The notes beneath the pieces were generated by a model. The model saw only the letters and a list, made by a program, of their open reading frames with translations, did not search any database and was not told the origin of the DNA. A program made the translations under genes and the position numbers. Of a DNA stretch of 64,000 nt, positions 41,103 to 53,097 are shown piece by piece; position 1 is the first letter of the stretch; each line of letters begins with the position of its first letter. The DNA is from Arctopsyche grandis (Eukaryota > Arthropoda > Insecta > Trichoptera > Hydropsychidae). The stretch covers positions 25,140,839 to 25,204,838 of the forward strand of contig NC_135356.1 in assembly GCF_051622035.1 (NCBI RefSeq). Reading direction: 5' to 3'.

Positions 41103-41400
41103 TTAAGTTTAAGTTTGGACCATTGTAGCATTACATGAGTCCCTAATGCGACACAATAGTTGAAAAAAATACAGAGAGATGAGAAAAATACATTTATAAA
41201 TAATCATAAAAAACAATAGCATTATTATATTAGCAGAGAAAGTAAAAATATCAAATAACAAAATACATAGTAGGTAATGTCTTGCATCTACAGCCAGCAC
41301 TAGGATACCTATATTTATGTACCAGTTCTTTTTCGAATGGCTCCTATTCCAAGAGCTATTCGACATCTTAATGAAATCGTTGCTGCCGAGACTGAATGTG
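41103..41400 (-). mobile_element. LINE 3'-UTR copy, minus strand
   Basis: On the minus strand it ends GCATTACATGAGTC-type sequence, then the terminal GGTCCAAACTTAAA and an A/T tail at about 41103. It is the reverse-oriented relative of 41485-41818 (shared: GCTGGCTGTAGATGCAAG, CTAATGCG ... AATGGTCC). Confidence 0.6.
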
Positions 41401-41484
41401 ATATTTTCCACCTTAGCGAGCGTAAATTGTCGGATATTACTAGAGTAATATCCGACAATTTACGCTCACCAAGGTGGAAAATAT
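41401..41484. repeat. 84-bp near-perfect palindrome between head-to-head LINE copies
   Basis: Arms of 41 bp around a 2-nt centre (41442-41443) with only two mismatches. The core is TTGTCGGATATTACT and its complement. A second small perfect hairpin, ATAAATGGGTTAGAACCCATTTAT, follows at 41491-41514. Confidence 0.95.
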
Positions 41485-41818
41485 AAATGGATAAATGGGT
41501 TAGAACCCATTTATCTGGTAGTCTGCGCTCATCATTGTTTTCATGATTGATTGTGATATATGAGTGGAATTTTGATTTAATCTCTTCCATTTGGGCCTCA
41601 CAGGGATGTTTTTATTTGCATTTGGTTCTTATTTATTGGAACTGGCTGTAGGTGCAAGGCATTCCTTATGTGTATGTTTATATGTTTTGTTTTTGTCATG
41701 TCTAATTTCTTTAGTTATTATTTTGTTTCTTTTCTTTTCTGTTATATTTTTGACCATTGTGGCGCATTAGGAATTCCTGTAATGCTACAATGGTCCAAAC
41801 TTTCAATAAATAAATGTA
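41485..41818 (+). mobile_element. LINE 3' region, plus strand, with tail
   Basis: It contains GGGCCTCACAGGGATGTTTT, TTTTTGACCATTGTGGCGCA and CTACAATGGTCCAAACTTTC, followed by AATAAATAAATG. The minus frame across 41315-41590 is a decayed version of the same C-terminal module (RLPDKW-like) seen at 41920-41960. Confidence 0.6.
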
Positions 41819-42351
41819 TAAGAACCAGTCGCAAATACAAAACATCCCTGAAAGGCCTAAATAGAAAAGAGAAGATCCAAATTCCATTCATTCATCTCAT
41901 CCAATTTGAAAATAGTGTTGAGCGCAAGCTGCCAGACAAATATGTTAAAATAATCTCCGATAATCTACCACTTACTTACTGGCTCTTGGAATATAAGACC
42001 TGTGATAAAGAACTGTGATGGCAAAAGGACAACCATCAAATTATGATGTCTACAACACGCATAATTATTAGGGACATAAAATACCAACTGTTCCAGCAAC
42101 TGTGGGCATGACGTATTACCACGTAGAAATTGGAGAACAAAACGAATTAATGAGAAGTTTCTGAGAAGTTCAAGAGAATTATTCCCAAGCATGCCGAAAA
42201 GGAAAGATGTCGGATAGAGGTATGGGTTATACCCATACTCTTTCCTATATAGAAGACGATGAAATACATTTTGCACTTTCTCAATCACTAGAGAGTAATT
42301 GGCTTCATACCGATTCCACAGAATCGCATTACACTCTAGCTTGCTTCTCAC
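41819..42351 (-). pseudogene. LINE reverse-transcriptase C-terminal fragment
   Basis: On the minus strand, motifs typical of the C-terminal end of a Jockey/CR1-like LINE ORF2 are visible: RSKLECNAILWNRYE near 42345, IEKVQNVFHRLLYRKEYGY near 42270, and CCRHHNLMVVLLPSQ near 42030. The 3' UTR then begins (CTATTTAGGCCTTTCAGGGA) and is cut off where the inverted plus-strand copy ends. The endonuclease and catalytic RT motifs are absent. Confidence 0.75.
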
Positions 42352-42385
42352 AAGAGAGTGAATTCATATGAATAGTGATATGAAA

Positions 42386-42700
42386 ATAAAAAAAGAGGAC
42401 ACCTATAAGGGGAAGTACCTATAGGTGTCTATAATTTACGACACCTATAGGTGTATAATTTACGTAGTGTCGATAAGAATTTCATTAACCGATACTAAGT
42501 TTCCGTTTGATAGGACTAACGGTGTTCAAAAAATCCCCAAAATTCACAGAATTGTGAAAACACACACAGACACACATTTTTTCTAGATCATGAAAACGTG
42601 ATCAGTAATCGATTCCGAGTTCGAATCAGTCAAAATCTCGATTTCGAATTTTCGCATGATCACAAAACTTCATCTATTGTTACTACATATGTACGTACAA
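42386..42700 (+). repeat. Interspersed repeat R1, third copy
   Basis: AGAGGACACCTATAAGGGGA, ACCGATACTAAGTTTCCG, CATGAAAACGTGATCAGTAA and CGATTCCGAGTTCGAATCAG occur in the same order as in the 23.2-kb copy. It contains an extra internal duplication of CACCTATAGGTGT near 42417-42453. Confidence 0.75.
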
Positions 42701-45700
42701 AGTAATGGAAACATATTATACATTCGTATGTATGTTGACATGGATTTAAAAAATCAAAACTCACCCCAACGCTTTGGAGGAAAAATACGCGACTAACTTG
42801 ATCAATATTTTCCTTGTACGCTTTGATATAATTGACTCTATTATGTATAAACTAAAAATTTCCACAATTAATCAATGCTACTTAATGGCAAATACCAAAA
42901 TCTGATGAAAATCACGGCTCAAATTTATGCGAAATCCATTACAATATTACGTCAAAGCCGCACCACGATGCACCGTGTATCAACAAATAACCGTATTATA
43001 GGAAATTTGAAGTGAAATTTATTTTTGCAACATTTCAGTTTTGAATATAAATTGTTTTCGTTTTTAGCGGGGATAATATGAATTGTGAAAATCACATTTT
43101 CGGTTCGTTTGATCGGATGGTACGAACATGTCTATTCATATTATATACATATGTACATAAAATCCGTATAGTACGAAACATGCAATTATAATCACGCCCG
43201 TGAGCAAACGATACAACTAATCCCTTTTTTGTTTGATATGATGATGGCAAAGCGTAAATAACACCCAATCAAATAATACATACATACATACATACATATG
43301 TATACTATCGAAATTATACAGGCAGTTCGTGCTGTCACATATTACAAATTGCCATGTCGTGCTTACCAATTGCATATCTGTGTGCATACAATGTACTCCA
43401 ATTTCATCGTGGGTCGACTGTTGATGTTTGATTAATTATTCGAGGGTTAGTTCTGCATCCACACAAGTGATTTAATACCTTGAATCGACAAAATCAGTTG
43501 AAACTTTCGAATGGAATTTTTTTCTCTTTTATAACTTCAGCTTTCTAAATTTTATAAAAGTTTTTAAACATTTTCCATGTTGAAAAAATTTCAAAAGGGA
43601 ATTTATCACTCGATAGCTCCAATCATTCTTATTATATGTGTACATAATAAGAATGTAAATACATGTGTATTTTCATTTTTATTAAATTGAGAATATAAAA
43701 ATATCGTGTGAGATAAATACGGCCAAATTTCACATGTAATTTAGCAGAAAAATGTTCATTGAAATATCGTCGAGCGAAATATTTATTCCCAAAATAATAT
43801 GTTAACTGAAAAGTTTTCAATAAAAACGACCGTATATCTAGATGTAAATGAAAGAATTCAAATTATCTTTTTATAAAAAGGCAATAATTTGAAAAAACTC
43901 GAAAGTATATTTATATTAAGTGTTATAATAGTTTTAGAAAAACGTTCAATACGTATGTTAATAAATGATTTATTAATGAAGTTTAAAAAATTTTATATCG
44001 AAAAAATTTAATCGGAAATGAAGAGGCAATTTATCCAGATGACTTGATTTTATAGAAAAATATCGTTGCTATACTCTTATACTAGACATACATGTATAAT
44101 ATAGTAAACGTACATATATTCTAGCATTTGAATAGTGGTTGAGCCATTCTTTTGGCACAACAGCCAAAATGAAAAATTTTTAATTTTACATAATTGAAAT
44201 ATATGATTTTTGCATAATAAACCATGTATTGAGCCTGTTGTTTAATAAAAGACGACTAAGTTTAAGGAAATTGAAGAAATGCAATATGTAGTCATTCGCC
44301 ATTTCTAATGAAGTTTCCAAATTTGTATTGCACTAAATGTAATAAATGTATTCTGAGAATCTCCCCATTGTTCATAAAATAACCACATTTTAAACTATGC
44401 AGCTTGAATAGCTGTGTGTTAACTATTGTCGAGTTCGTCGGTGAAGTTTGCATTGAAAATCTATTTTAATCCATTTTTGCACAGAACAGACAATGGGGAG
44501 ATTCTCTCGACTACTCCCGTCCGTAACATAATTAAATAACAGAAAATTTTCATGTCAATGGCAGAGAATAAGTCGATTTCCTGATGATCCAATTCAGAGA
44601 GAGCAAAGAATTTTACAATAGCAGAAACAACTTCACATTGTCATATACATAAGATATATTTCTATATTCATACATACGTACATACATATACGCATACGTA
44701 TCCGAAATTTTTATACGTAAATGTCTATGTATACTCGGCGTCACCCATCACCGAATAATTTTAGCTTTCCCCTTAATATAACCCAAGATCGACAGTCCAA
44801 TTTGGAACAAAAGGAGTAATTAAATTAAAATAGTTCAAATTAGCTATGTATTACTAATCGTCCATATACTGGTTGGAAAATCTATATACATCAGTATTAT
44901 ATATGTATGTATGTACGTTTATATGACCGCTGTATAAATCCGCAGATTTTAGATTAGGGCTTCAAATTTATTAAACTCTCACACGGTATACTAAATTATG
45001 TAGGACTTCGGACGCGCTCGAAGCCCGGTTTGAAGGACTTCTATACAAAACGCCCGGGCAATGCCAGGCAAATGTGTTTGTCCAATCATGTAATTCCACA
45101 GTTTGTATTTTAAAAAATCATCGATGAAAATATATATGTATGTATGTATGTATATACCAACGAAAACTCGCCTAGCCGTCTATCTACACATGCATGATAT
45201 ACCTTATAGTATACATGTATCGAAGAAATTCACCATTAGTGCTATTATTATTAATTATTGATATTCGGATAAAGTGATTTCGAAACAAATCGTTCCGTTA
45301 TTTGTGCTCCCTATATACATACATACCTTTATATGTATATATGTATGTACGTATATAAAATAGCAATGGTGGTTGACAAGACGTCTAATTAAACCTTTCC
45401 CCGTCTCCGATTACGGATATACTCCAAAGCTGTCATCAAAAAGAACGATTTCCGTTTAAGCATCGCTTTAAAAAAAATGAATTATTATGCAATCGTAAAG
45501 ACACAAAAAAGAAAAATTCCACCCAGGCAGCTTTTTTCATAACAAGATCCACACATTGAGTAATCCTCTCTCATCCATATTTAATACATATGATGTAATA
45601 TTTTATGGCAAAAAATATAAAGCTTTAATTTACACAAAGCGAATAAACGAGAGAATCCGGAATATAACACTTTGAATTTAACGATATATGTATCTACTGA

Positions 45701-46204
45701 ATCCGTTTCAAGTTTATATTATTGAAATCAAATATACATACATACATACAAGTACTAAATAAACCGAATTTACTTTATTGAAGTTAACGTACCGAATTTT
45801 GGTTACTCGACGGGAACGTCAGGTCAAGAGCAATGAGTTTTCTCAGGAAAACGATTAGGGTAAAAAGGACAGAATTAGAAACGTGAATATGTACATATAT
45901 ACATATGTATGTACACGAAAACCCAAGTTAACCCTCTTCAATCACACGTCTCAATTATTAAAGTGGCTGAGGCATGTTCCACGTATGAGTGAAAGATAAT
46001 TTTGTTGACTGTATCAAAGAAAGAATAAATCAGTTATTCGGCACGAAAAGGGCAATTGATGACATTTTAATTAAGATACGATAGATTTATACACCAATGA
46101 TGCTCTACAAGTTTTGAGACTCTGACTCGAACAAAAGATGACGATGGAGAAAAATTGCTAATTGTTATTGCATGCCTGATAGCATTTAATTAGATGATAA
46201 AATA
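42701..46204. other. Intronic AT-rich sequence, no gene
   Basis: About 3.5 kb without a supported gene. Noted inside: a widely spaced inverted repeat, AGAATCTCCCCATTGTT (about 44357) versus ACAATGGGGAGATTCT (about 44490), and a CG-rich patch AACGCCCGGGCAATGCCAGG near 45049-45068. Confidence 0.6.
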
Positions 46205-46801
46205 GTAAATAATTATTTATATTTAGGTCAAATAAAAGAAATGTCCGGTAGTAAAGAAGAAGAAATAAAGAGACGTATGCAATTAGGATGGAGTGCATTT
46301 GGACGAATGAATGCTATTTTTAAATCAAAATACCACTCTGCCTGTAGAAAAAAATCTTCGATCAATGCGTTTTGCCAGTGATGACGTATGGATGTGAAAC
46401 TTGGTCATTAAACGCCAAGATACTAAACATAGTACAATGCACTCAACGAAGTATGGAACGCTGTAATGCTCGGCATAATGAGGAAAGACAAGAAGCGGAA
46501 CACGTGGGTGATAAGTATGGCAAGGGTAGTGGACATAGTGGATAGAGTAAAGATATTGAAATGGCAATGGGCGGGCAACATGGTTAGAAGAATGGACGAA
46601 AGGTGAACAAAAGAATTGCTAAAATGGTACTCAAGAGAATGCAAAAGGCTAAAAGGAAGACCGCAGGGAAGATAGGTAGACGAAATTAGAAAAATTTATG
46701 GGGCGAGATTGATGAGAGTTGCGCAAAACAGAGACGAGTGGAAGCATGTTGGAGAGGCCTTTATCCATCAGCGGATAGTGAGTGGCCGTAGATGATGATG
46801 A
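46205..46801 (+). pseudogene. RTE-like LINE 3' end, decayed
   Basis: Across shifting frames the C-terminal part of an RTE-type endonuclease/reverse-transcriptase protein can be read: YLGQIKEMSGSKEEEIKRRM near 46220, LPVMTYGCETWSLNA near 46375, TQRSMER, LKWQWAGNMVRRMDE near 46555, and LMRVAQNRDEWKHVGEAFIH near 46710. The copy ends with ATGATGATGACA, a (TGA)n-type 3' tail usual for this group. Several frameshifts and stops make it inactive. The reverse transcriptase catalytic domain is missing (5' truncated). Confidence 0.85.
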
Positions 46802-47721
46802 CATATAAAAAAATTGCAAATCGATACAATATTTTCTAGTATTTGAATACGATTTGATATGTACGCAATTCCTCAGCTTAGTGTTACTTGACTAAACCAT
46901 CACCTTTTCTAGAAACTAGATAAGATTCTACATACATATTATACATATGTATGTAAATTAAATAATAAAATCTGAAAATGTTAAGTATTTTTACACATTT
47001 CGTTTACTTTAAAAAGTAACGCTATTAGAATATAATACAAGAAGCCATGTGCGAGTGAACGACTTAATCTGCGGCTGAAAGTGCCCAAATAATCGAAAAA
47101 ATCAGACGAAAAATCAAAATCGAGCTAAGAAGAGGCTAGTAAAAATAAACCTAATTAAAAAATCCCTTTAATGAAATCCATATCAATAGTGATAGTGAGT
47201 TTTCTTTACATAAGCGCTCGAAATTTGTAACAATAGTTTTAATCATAACAGCGTTTTATAAAACAAATCGCTATATTAAAAACATTTCATAATAAAATAC
47301 CATTATTAAATAAATCATTAAAGTTTCATACATACGTATGTATGTATGTATGTATGTGCGAGTATATGGCATTACTATTTAATTAATAAACTAGTATGTT
47401 CAAAAGTCAATTTATGTATAATAATAACCAGTATCAGAAAATAATGCCATGAATATGAGAATATATTTAGTTTAAAAAGCTCGATGTTATAATCAAGCAA
47501 CGGCCGACTGATTCAATAAGATATTTTTTTAAAGCCGACACCAATCTCAAAAAAAAACACGTCATACATTATTCAAAATTCAATCACCACCTTATGTGAA
47601 ATTTCGATGATACGACTTACGTGTGTATTGTAAATACGTTTAAAATTAGAATATTTAATTTTCCATTTGAAAAAATGTGATGTGCGTTCGTGTATTTCCA
47701 TTGAATTAAATTTCAATCCAT
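46802..47721. other. Intronic AT-rich sequence, no gene
   Basis: No gene recognised. Confidence 0.6.
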
Positions 47722-48327
<606 letters not shown>

Positions 48328-48349
48328 CTTTCGAAGACGGTTGGAAAAG

Positions 48350-48890
48350 AGTCATGTGACTGTGGACAGTTTCGGAAAAGCGTATGGGAGGAGTGGAGGT
48401 GCGCGTTCATCTGATATGTTGGCACGTGTCTGATGAGAGGTGGGCCTCATCAGTGGCGTGCACATGGCTGGGCCGGCAGGGGGCGCGCGGGGCCCAACAG
48501 CCCTTGTGGAGGGCGCGCGCCCACCACCACCTGAAACTCTATTTCCAAAGGGGTGCCGGCGCCGGGTTGGCCACCTCTGCAGGTCTCTGTCCTCCCACAC
48601 CAAGAGACGGGGACGAAGAACCGGACCCGCGCACGCACGCGTACCCGTATTGAACCGCCCCACACACACACACCCCTCCACGTGTAGCGAACACCCATAC
48701 GCGTGTTGTATACCTATGAGATGTGAGGATACTTACGTTTTTTCCGGCACTTGAACTGATGGTTTGTTCGAAATTCCGGCTGGTAGATGGGAAGGCTGCG
48801 CGACCGGCCGTCGGCCCGTCCGCTGCCGTGTGAAAGCGCGCCGAATCGCTGGCGCTGGGAAAACTTTTCGCGCGCCGATTTGAGTATGAG
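48350..48890. promoter_or_regulatory. GC- and CpG-rich island, proposed PMCA promoter region
   Basis: The segment is GC-rich and dense in CpG (for example GGGCGCGCGGGGCCC near 48480 and GCGCGACCGGCCGTCGGCCC near 48799) within very AT-rich DNA. It has (CA)n at 48662-48672. Overlapping frames on both strands (up to 109 codons) are unrelated to known proteins and come from the lack of A/T stops. It sits over the proposed minus-strand first exon. Confidence 0.5.
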
Positions 48891-48941
48891 GCTGGATATA
48901 TCTATAAGTATAATATATAAAGTCCGATAAGTATTGAGACT
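48737..48941 (-). other. Proposed first (5'-UTR) exon of PMCA
   Basis: The minus strand, from an initiator-like TCAGTC (A at 48941) to the donor GGAAAAAAC|GTAAGTATCC, contains no ATG in about 205 nt. It is GC-rich in its second half. The donor is strong and in the right orientation for PMCA. The start is uncertain, and the link to PMCA rests on strand, splice consensus and the lack of another gene between. Confidence 0.4.
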
Positions 48942-48943
48942 GA
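48938..48943 (-). promoter_or_regulatory. Initiator-like motif TCAGTC
   Basis: Matches the arthropod initiator consensus TCA(G/T)T(C/T). No TATA box at -30 and no clear downstream promoter element were seen, so its use as a start site is a guess. Confidence 0.25.
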
Positions 48944-49190
48944 TCCGTTCGCAATATACCTGATTATTGTTTTGTGGTTTTTAGGCAATGCGTAAGTACC
49001 TATAAGTATGCTATATGTGTACTTTGAACATCGCTAAAACTTCGTTTTAGTTAAAAATGCAAAAAACTTTATGTGTTTAAATTTTATAAATTTGATTCGA
49101 ATGAATCGATTTGAAACCTTGCACGTATTTTTTCGAAGTCGAACTGAAGTTGCATTTTAAAATAATATCTACATACGTTACATTATTATA

Positions 49191-49277
49191 TACTAGCTGT
49201 ATTACCCGGCTTCGCTCAGTATTTATAATATAAACCGTTTAAACATGACTAATCTAATAGTAAACATTTTATTAAAA
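49191..49277 (+). repeat. ACCCGGCTTCGCTC-family interspersed repeat, joined to A-rich tract
   Basis: ACTAGCTGTATTACCCGGCT, TTTATAATATAAACCG, GACTAATCTAATAGTAAAC, then a run of 18 A at 49273-49290. The family body is cut short by the A tract, beyond which the GC-rich array starts. Confidence 0.7.
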
Positions 49278-49310
49278 AAAAAAAAAAAAAATCAAAAAAA
49301 AAATCTAAAA

Positions 49311-50760
49311 AATCTAAAATCCCCTCTGCGCCCCCTTAGCTATTGCCGTTTAGGGCTTCGCCCCTCTGCGCCCCCCTTAGCTAATGCCTTTAAGGGCTGC
49401 GCCCCTCTGCGCCCCCTGTGGCGCCACTGGCGGGGCCCCATGAGACTACACCCCTTGTGCCCATTGTGCATTGGTGCATCCATTGAATCGAAAAAAATCA
49501 AATCAGTGCCTATGAATCGAATGATGGCTGCGCCCCCCTGGGCCCCCTTCGGGGCCCCATGGGACTGAGTCCCATAAGGCTGCGCCCCCTTCGGGGCCCC
49601 ATGGAACTGAGCCCCATAAGGCTGCGCCCCCTTCGGGGCCCCATGCGGCTACGCCCCCTTCGGGGCCTCATGGGACCGAGCCCCATAAGGCTGCGCCCCC
49701 TTCGGAGCCCCATGCGGCTACGCCCCCTTCGGGGCCCCATGGGACCGAGCCCCATAAGGCTGCGCCCCCTTCGGAGCCCCATGTGGCTACGCCCCCTTCG
49801 GGGCCCCATGAGACTGCATTCCCCTCTGCCTGGGCCCCCTTCGGGGCCCCATGGGACTGAGTCCCATAAGGCTGCGCCCCCTTCGGGGCCCCATGGAACT
49901 GAGCCCCATAAGGCTGCGCCCCCTTCGGGGCCCCATGCGGCTACGCCCCCTTCGGGGCCTCATGGGACCGAGCCCCATAAGGCTGCGCCCCCTTCGGAGC
50001 CCCATGCGGCTACGCCCCCTTCGGGGCCCCATGGGACCGAGCCCCATAAGGCTGCGCCCCCTTCGGAGCCCCATGTGGCTACGCCCCCTTCGGGGCCCCA
50101 TGAGACTGCATTCCCCTCTGCCCCTTTGGGGCCCCATGTGGCTGAGCCCCATAAGACTGCGCCCCCTTCGGGGCCCCATGGGGCTACGCCCCTGCGGGGG
50201 TGAATCCATTGAATCGAAAAAAATCAAATCGGCGCCTATGAATCGAAAAAAAAATAAATCGAATCATTTGTTCGATGACGGCTGCGCCCCCCTGGGCCCC
50301 CTTCGGGACCCCATGCGGCTGCGCCCCCTTCGGGGCCCCATGAAGCTGCGCACCCTTCGAGGCCCCATTCGGCTGAGCCCCATAAGGCTGCGCCCCCTTC
50401 GGGGCCCCATGCGGCTACTCCCCCTTCGGAGCACCATAAGGCTGCGCCCCCTTCGGGGCCCCATGCGGCTACGCCCCCTTCGGGGCCTCATGGGACTGAG
50501 CCCCATATAGCTGCGCCCCCTTCGGGGCCCCATGCGGCTACGCCCCCTTTGGGGCCCCATGGGGCTGCGCCCCATGAGACTGCATCCCCCTCTACCCCCT
50601 TCGGTGGCTGAGCCCCATAAGACTGCGCCCCCTGTGGCGCCCCTGGCGGGGCCCCATGAAACTACAACCCTTGCGCCCCCGCGGGGGTGAATCCATTGAA
50701 AAAAATCAAATCGACGCCTATGAATCGAAAAAAAAAAAATCGAATCACGTGTTCGATGAC
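49311..50760. repeat. GC-rich minisatellite array with higher-order units
   Basis: Tandem variants of GGCTGCGCCCCCTTCGGGGC-CCCATG (about 25-30 bp), each carrying a small hairpin CCCCTTCGGGG. A near-identical 292-bp block is repeated in tandem (starts about 49559 and 49851). An AT-rich spacer with ATCCATTGAATCGAAAAAAA and CCTATGAATCGAA occurs three times (about 49476, 50202 and 50688) and divides the array into larger units. Long frames on both strands (up to 219 codons) are repeat translations such as MGPRRGRS, with no sign of a real protein. Confidence 0.95.
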
Positions 50761-51430
50761 TTCAGTGTAAAATAGATAATGTAGCTATTAGAATGTACAG
50801 TGAATAAAATTTATGAACAATAAAAAGATTGGTAATTTTTGGTGTTGGCCATTTTGTATTTTTGTATGGTTTGATTTAACCCGGCAAATCTGTTTGCGGA
50901 GCTTAAATTTTGCAATCAATTTTCGATTCATTTATTGTTTATATACATGGATTACCAATGACGATACATTAATCTAGGTAAATTTTAATTTACATAGATT
51001 CGGGTGGATCAAGCTGAAACTTTGCACATATGTATGTTATCAACGTATAATTGAAGATATCGAGCTGAAGTCGTCTCTGAAAAGATTTTTATATGTACAT
51101 AAATAGGTTTTTTGGGCTTTTTCCGTTATGATATATACGCTGAAAATTAAACGCATTTACAATCAAAAGATTACTATTTTTTAAAGTATCTTATTTGCCT
51201 TCGTTTGCAAAACAAATTGAAAGTGCGAATTGATTTAAATTTGGTGAGTTCGACGTTGCCAATTTTGTGTTTTTTGGTTTCCATATTTTTATTTAACCCG
51301 AAAGAGATTTCAAATTTTTAATCTACATATATAACTACATAGTCCGGTTTATTTTTTTCGAAATTTTACAAACTTTCGGCGACAATGCAAGATTGCATAA
51401 AAAATAATTTAACCCTGCCACCCCAAGCAA
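50761..51430. other. AT-rich sequence, no gene
   Basis: Nothing recognised on either strand. This lies upstream of the proposed proximal PMCA promoter. Confidence 0.55.
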
Positions 51431-52104
51431 TTACACTGTTCGGCACGAAAAATGGTTCAGAGACGAGATATGACTTTTCTTATAGATCTATGCTCAGTAA
51501 ACACGAATCTGGTAATAAAAAATGATGGTTGGCTTGAGATTCGGAGATATGTGTTTTTTAAATCGCGCGATTTTTCTATATCTTGGTATTGTTCGGTCGA
51601 TGTCTCAAAATCTGTCAATTTTCTGTTCAAAATAAATATTGGAATCTATAGTTGGGTATTTTATCTTCCATTTTTAGTACTTTCAGCTTTCAAATCTCTC
51701 TAAATAGTCGTCCAGTTCGAATCAAAAATCAAAAGTACGTATTTTGCTTGGGACTTTTTTCCCACTTTTAATACTATTTTATACGTAATTTTGACTTTCG
51801 ATTTGAACTGGACGACTACTTAGAGAGATTTGAAAGCTGAAAAGTACTACAAATGAAAGATAAAATACCCGACTATAAATGCCAATATTCATTTTGAATA
51901 TGAAATTGACAGATTTTGAGACATCGACCGAACAATACCAAGATATAGAAAAATCGCGCGATTTAAAAAACACATATATCTCTGAATCTCGAACCAATCA
52001 AAATTTTTATTAGCAGATTCGTATTCACTGGGCACATATCTATAAAAAAATTATATCTCGTCTCTGAACCAAAAAAAAAAGTCGTCATTTGTCGAACAGT
52101 GTTA
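51431..52104. mobile_element. 668-bp palindromic MITE with CACTG ends
   Basis: The element (51434-52101) starts CACTGTTCG and ends CGAACAGTG and is flanked by TTA on both sides (51431-51433, 52102-52104). The two halves are inverted copies of each other over about 300 bp, for example GTTCAGAGACGAGATAT near 51453 and its complement near 52049, and AGTCGTCCAGTTCGAATC versus its near-complement at 51800-51820, with a loop of only about 35 nt. CACTG ends with a 3-bp duplication recall CACTA/CMC or Harbinger-type elements. No transposase is present. Confidence 0.85.
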
Positions 52105-52499
52105 TTTACAAAATTTTTGCAACAAAAGTTATGTCGGATAAATGATGTATTTGCACTTGGTTTCCGGATATGTACGTATGTAAAATAATCACAAATTAGT
52201 AATGCATTATAAAAGTATAGGGAAATTATTTTTATCGCAGTCACGGAATGAAAAGTATTCACGGGATGAAAAACAGTCGCGGGATGAAAAATCATCGTTT
52301 TTAACAGTTGTACAAGTGGAAAAGAATTTCACCCGATAAGTATCGACGTAGGGAAAAAATAACGTCTGAAATTGATAGAACGCGTTATAAAGTGTTATTA
52401 ATCGAGGTCTGAAAAATAAAACTTTTTAAGCCATGTAAAATATGACTTACAAAGTTTAAATGTACACATATTTTTCCGATACATAAACTAAACTCTTAC

Positions 52500-53073
52500 C
52501 TGAGAATATTCGATGAATGTAGTTAGTTGTCTCGAATCGGGGATGAACTGGTGATGTGTTTTCTTGACTCTGGGATGAGCTGGTGATGGAGTTGTCTCGA
52601 ATCGGGGATGAACTGGTGATTTAGTTGTCTCGAATCGGGGATGAACTGGTGATGTGTTTTCTTGACTCCGGGATGAGCTGGTGATGGAGTTGTCTCGAAT
52701 CGGGGATGAACTGGTGATTTAGTTGTCTCGAATCGGGGATGAACTGGTGATGTAGTTTTCTCGAATCGGGGATAAACTGGTGATTTAGTTGTCTCGAATC
52801 GGGGATGAACTGGTGATGTAGTTTTCTCGAATCGGGGATGAAGTGGTAGATGAAGTTGTCTCGAATCGGGGATGAACTGGTGATTTAGTTGTCTCGAATC
52901 GGGGATGAGGTGGTAGATGTAGTTGTCTCGAATCGAGGATGAACTGGTGATGTAGTTGTCTCGAATCGGGGATCAAGTGGTAGATGTAGTCGTCTTGAAT
53001 AGGGGATGAAGTGGTGACGTAGTCTAGTAGTTCTCCGCTAGGTCTGCTCTCGATGAAAGCTGCCCGTGGAGTG
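52500..53073 (-). other. Candidate distal leader exon, TATA-driven
   Basis: On the minus strand the segment runs from about 31 nt after a TATAAAA box to a strong donor TTCTCAG|GTAAGAG. There is no ATG anywhere in the 574 nt, which is notable. Most of it is the 33-bp tandem repeat. It could be an alternative upstream first exon of PMCA, the first exon of an unknown minus-strand RNA, or part of an unrecognised retroelement. The three forward frames are almost free of stops because the repeat length is a multiple of three, but no start codon exists. Confidence 0.35.
52526..53021. repeat. 33-bp minisatellite, about 15 units
   Basis: Typical unit TTGTCTCGAATCGGGGATGA followed by ACTGGTGATGTAG. 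Units 2 and 5 share a variant (TCTTGACTC[T/C]GGGATGAGC), so units 1-3 and 4-6 form a repeated 99-bp block. Later units diverge (AAGTGGTAGATG). The array is fully direct with no spacers. Confidence 0.95.
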
Positions 53074-53097
53074 CGCCAGACGAACAACCCGATCGCC

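Noticed and set aside
46325..46644. Two minus-strand frames of 80 and 73 codons
   Set aside because: They are antisense to the recognisable RTE-like LINE fragment.
48352..48754. Four overlapping frames of 82-109 codons in the GC island
   Set aside because: High GC removes stop codons on both strands. The frames are unrelated to known proteins, Arg/Pro/Ala-biased and mutually overlapping.
48985..49000. Plus-strand GTAAGT after TTTTTAGGCAATGC as a divergent first exon
   Set aside because: The implied exon would be only seven bases from the acceptor-like AG, and no promoter evidence supports the plus strand here.
49510..50575. Frames up to 219 codons in the GC-rich array
   Set aside because: Open on both strands and built of repeated 7-10 residue blocks. 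Explained by the tandem repeat.
52526..53021. 33-bp direct repeats considered as a CRISPR array
   Set aside because: Units are contiguous with no unique spacers, no cas genes, and the DNA is eukaryotic.
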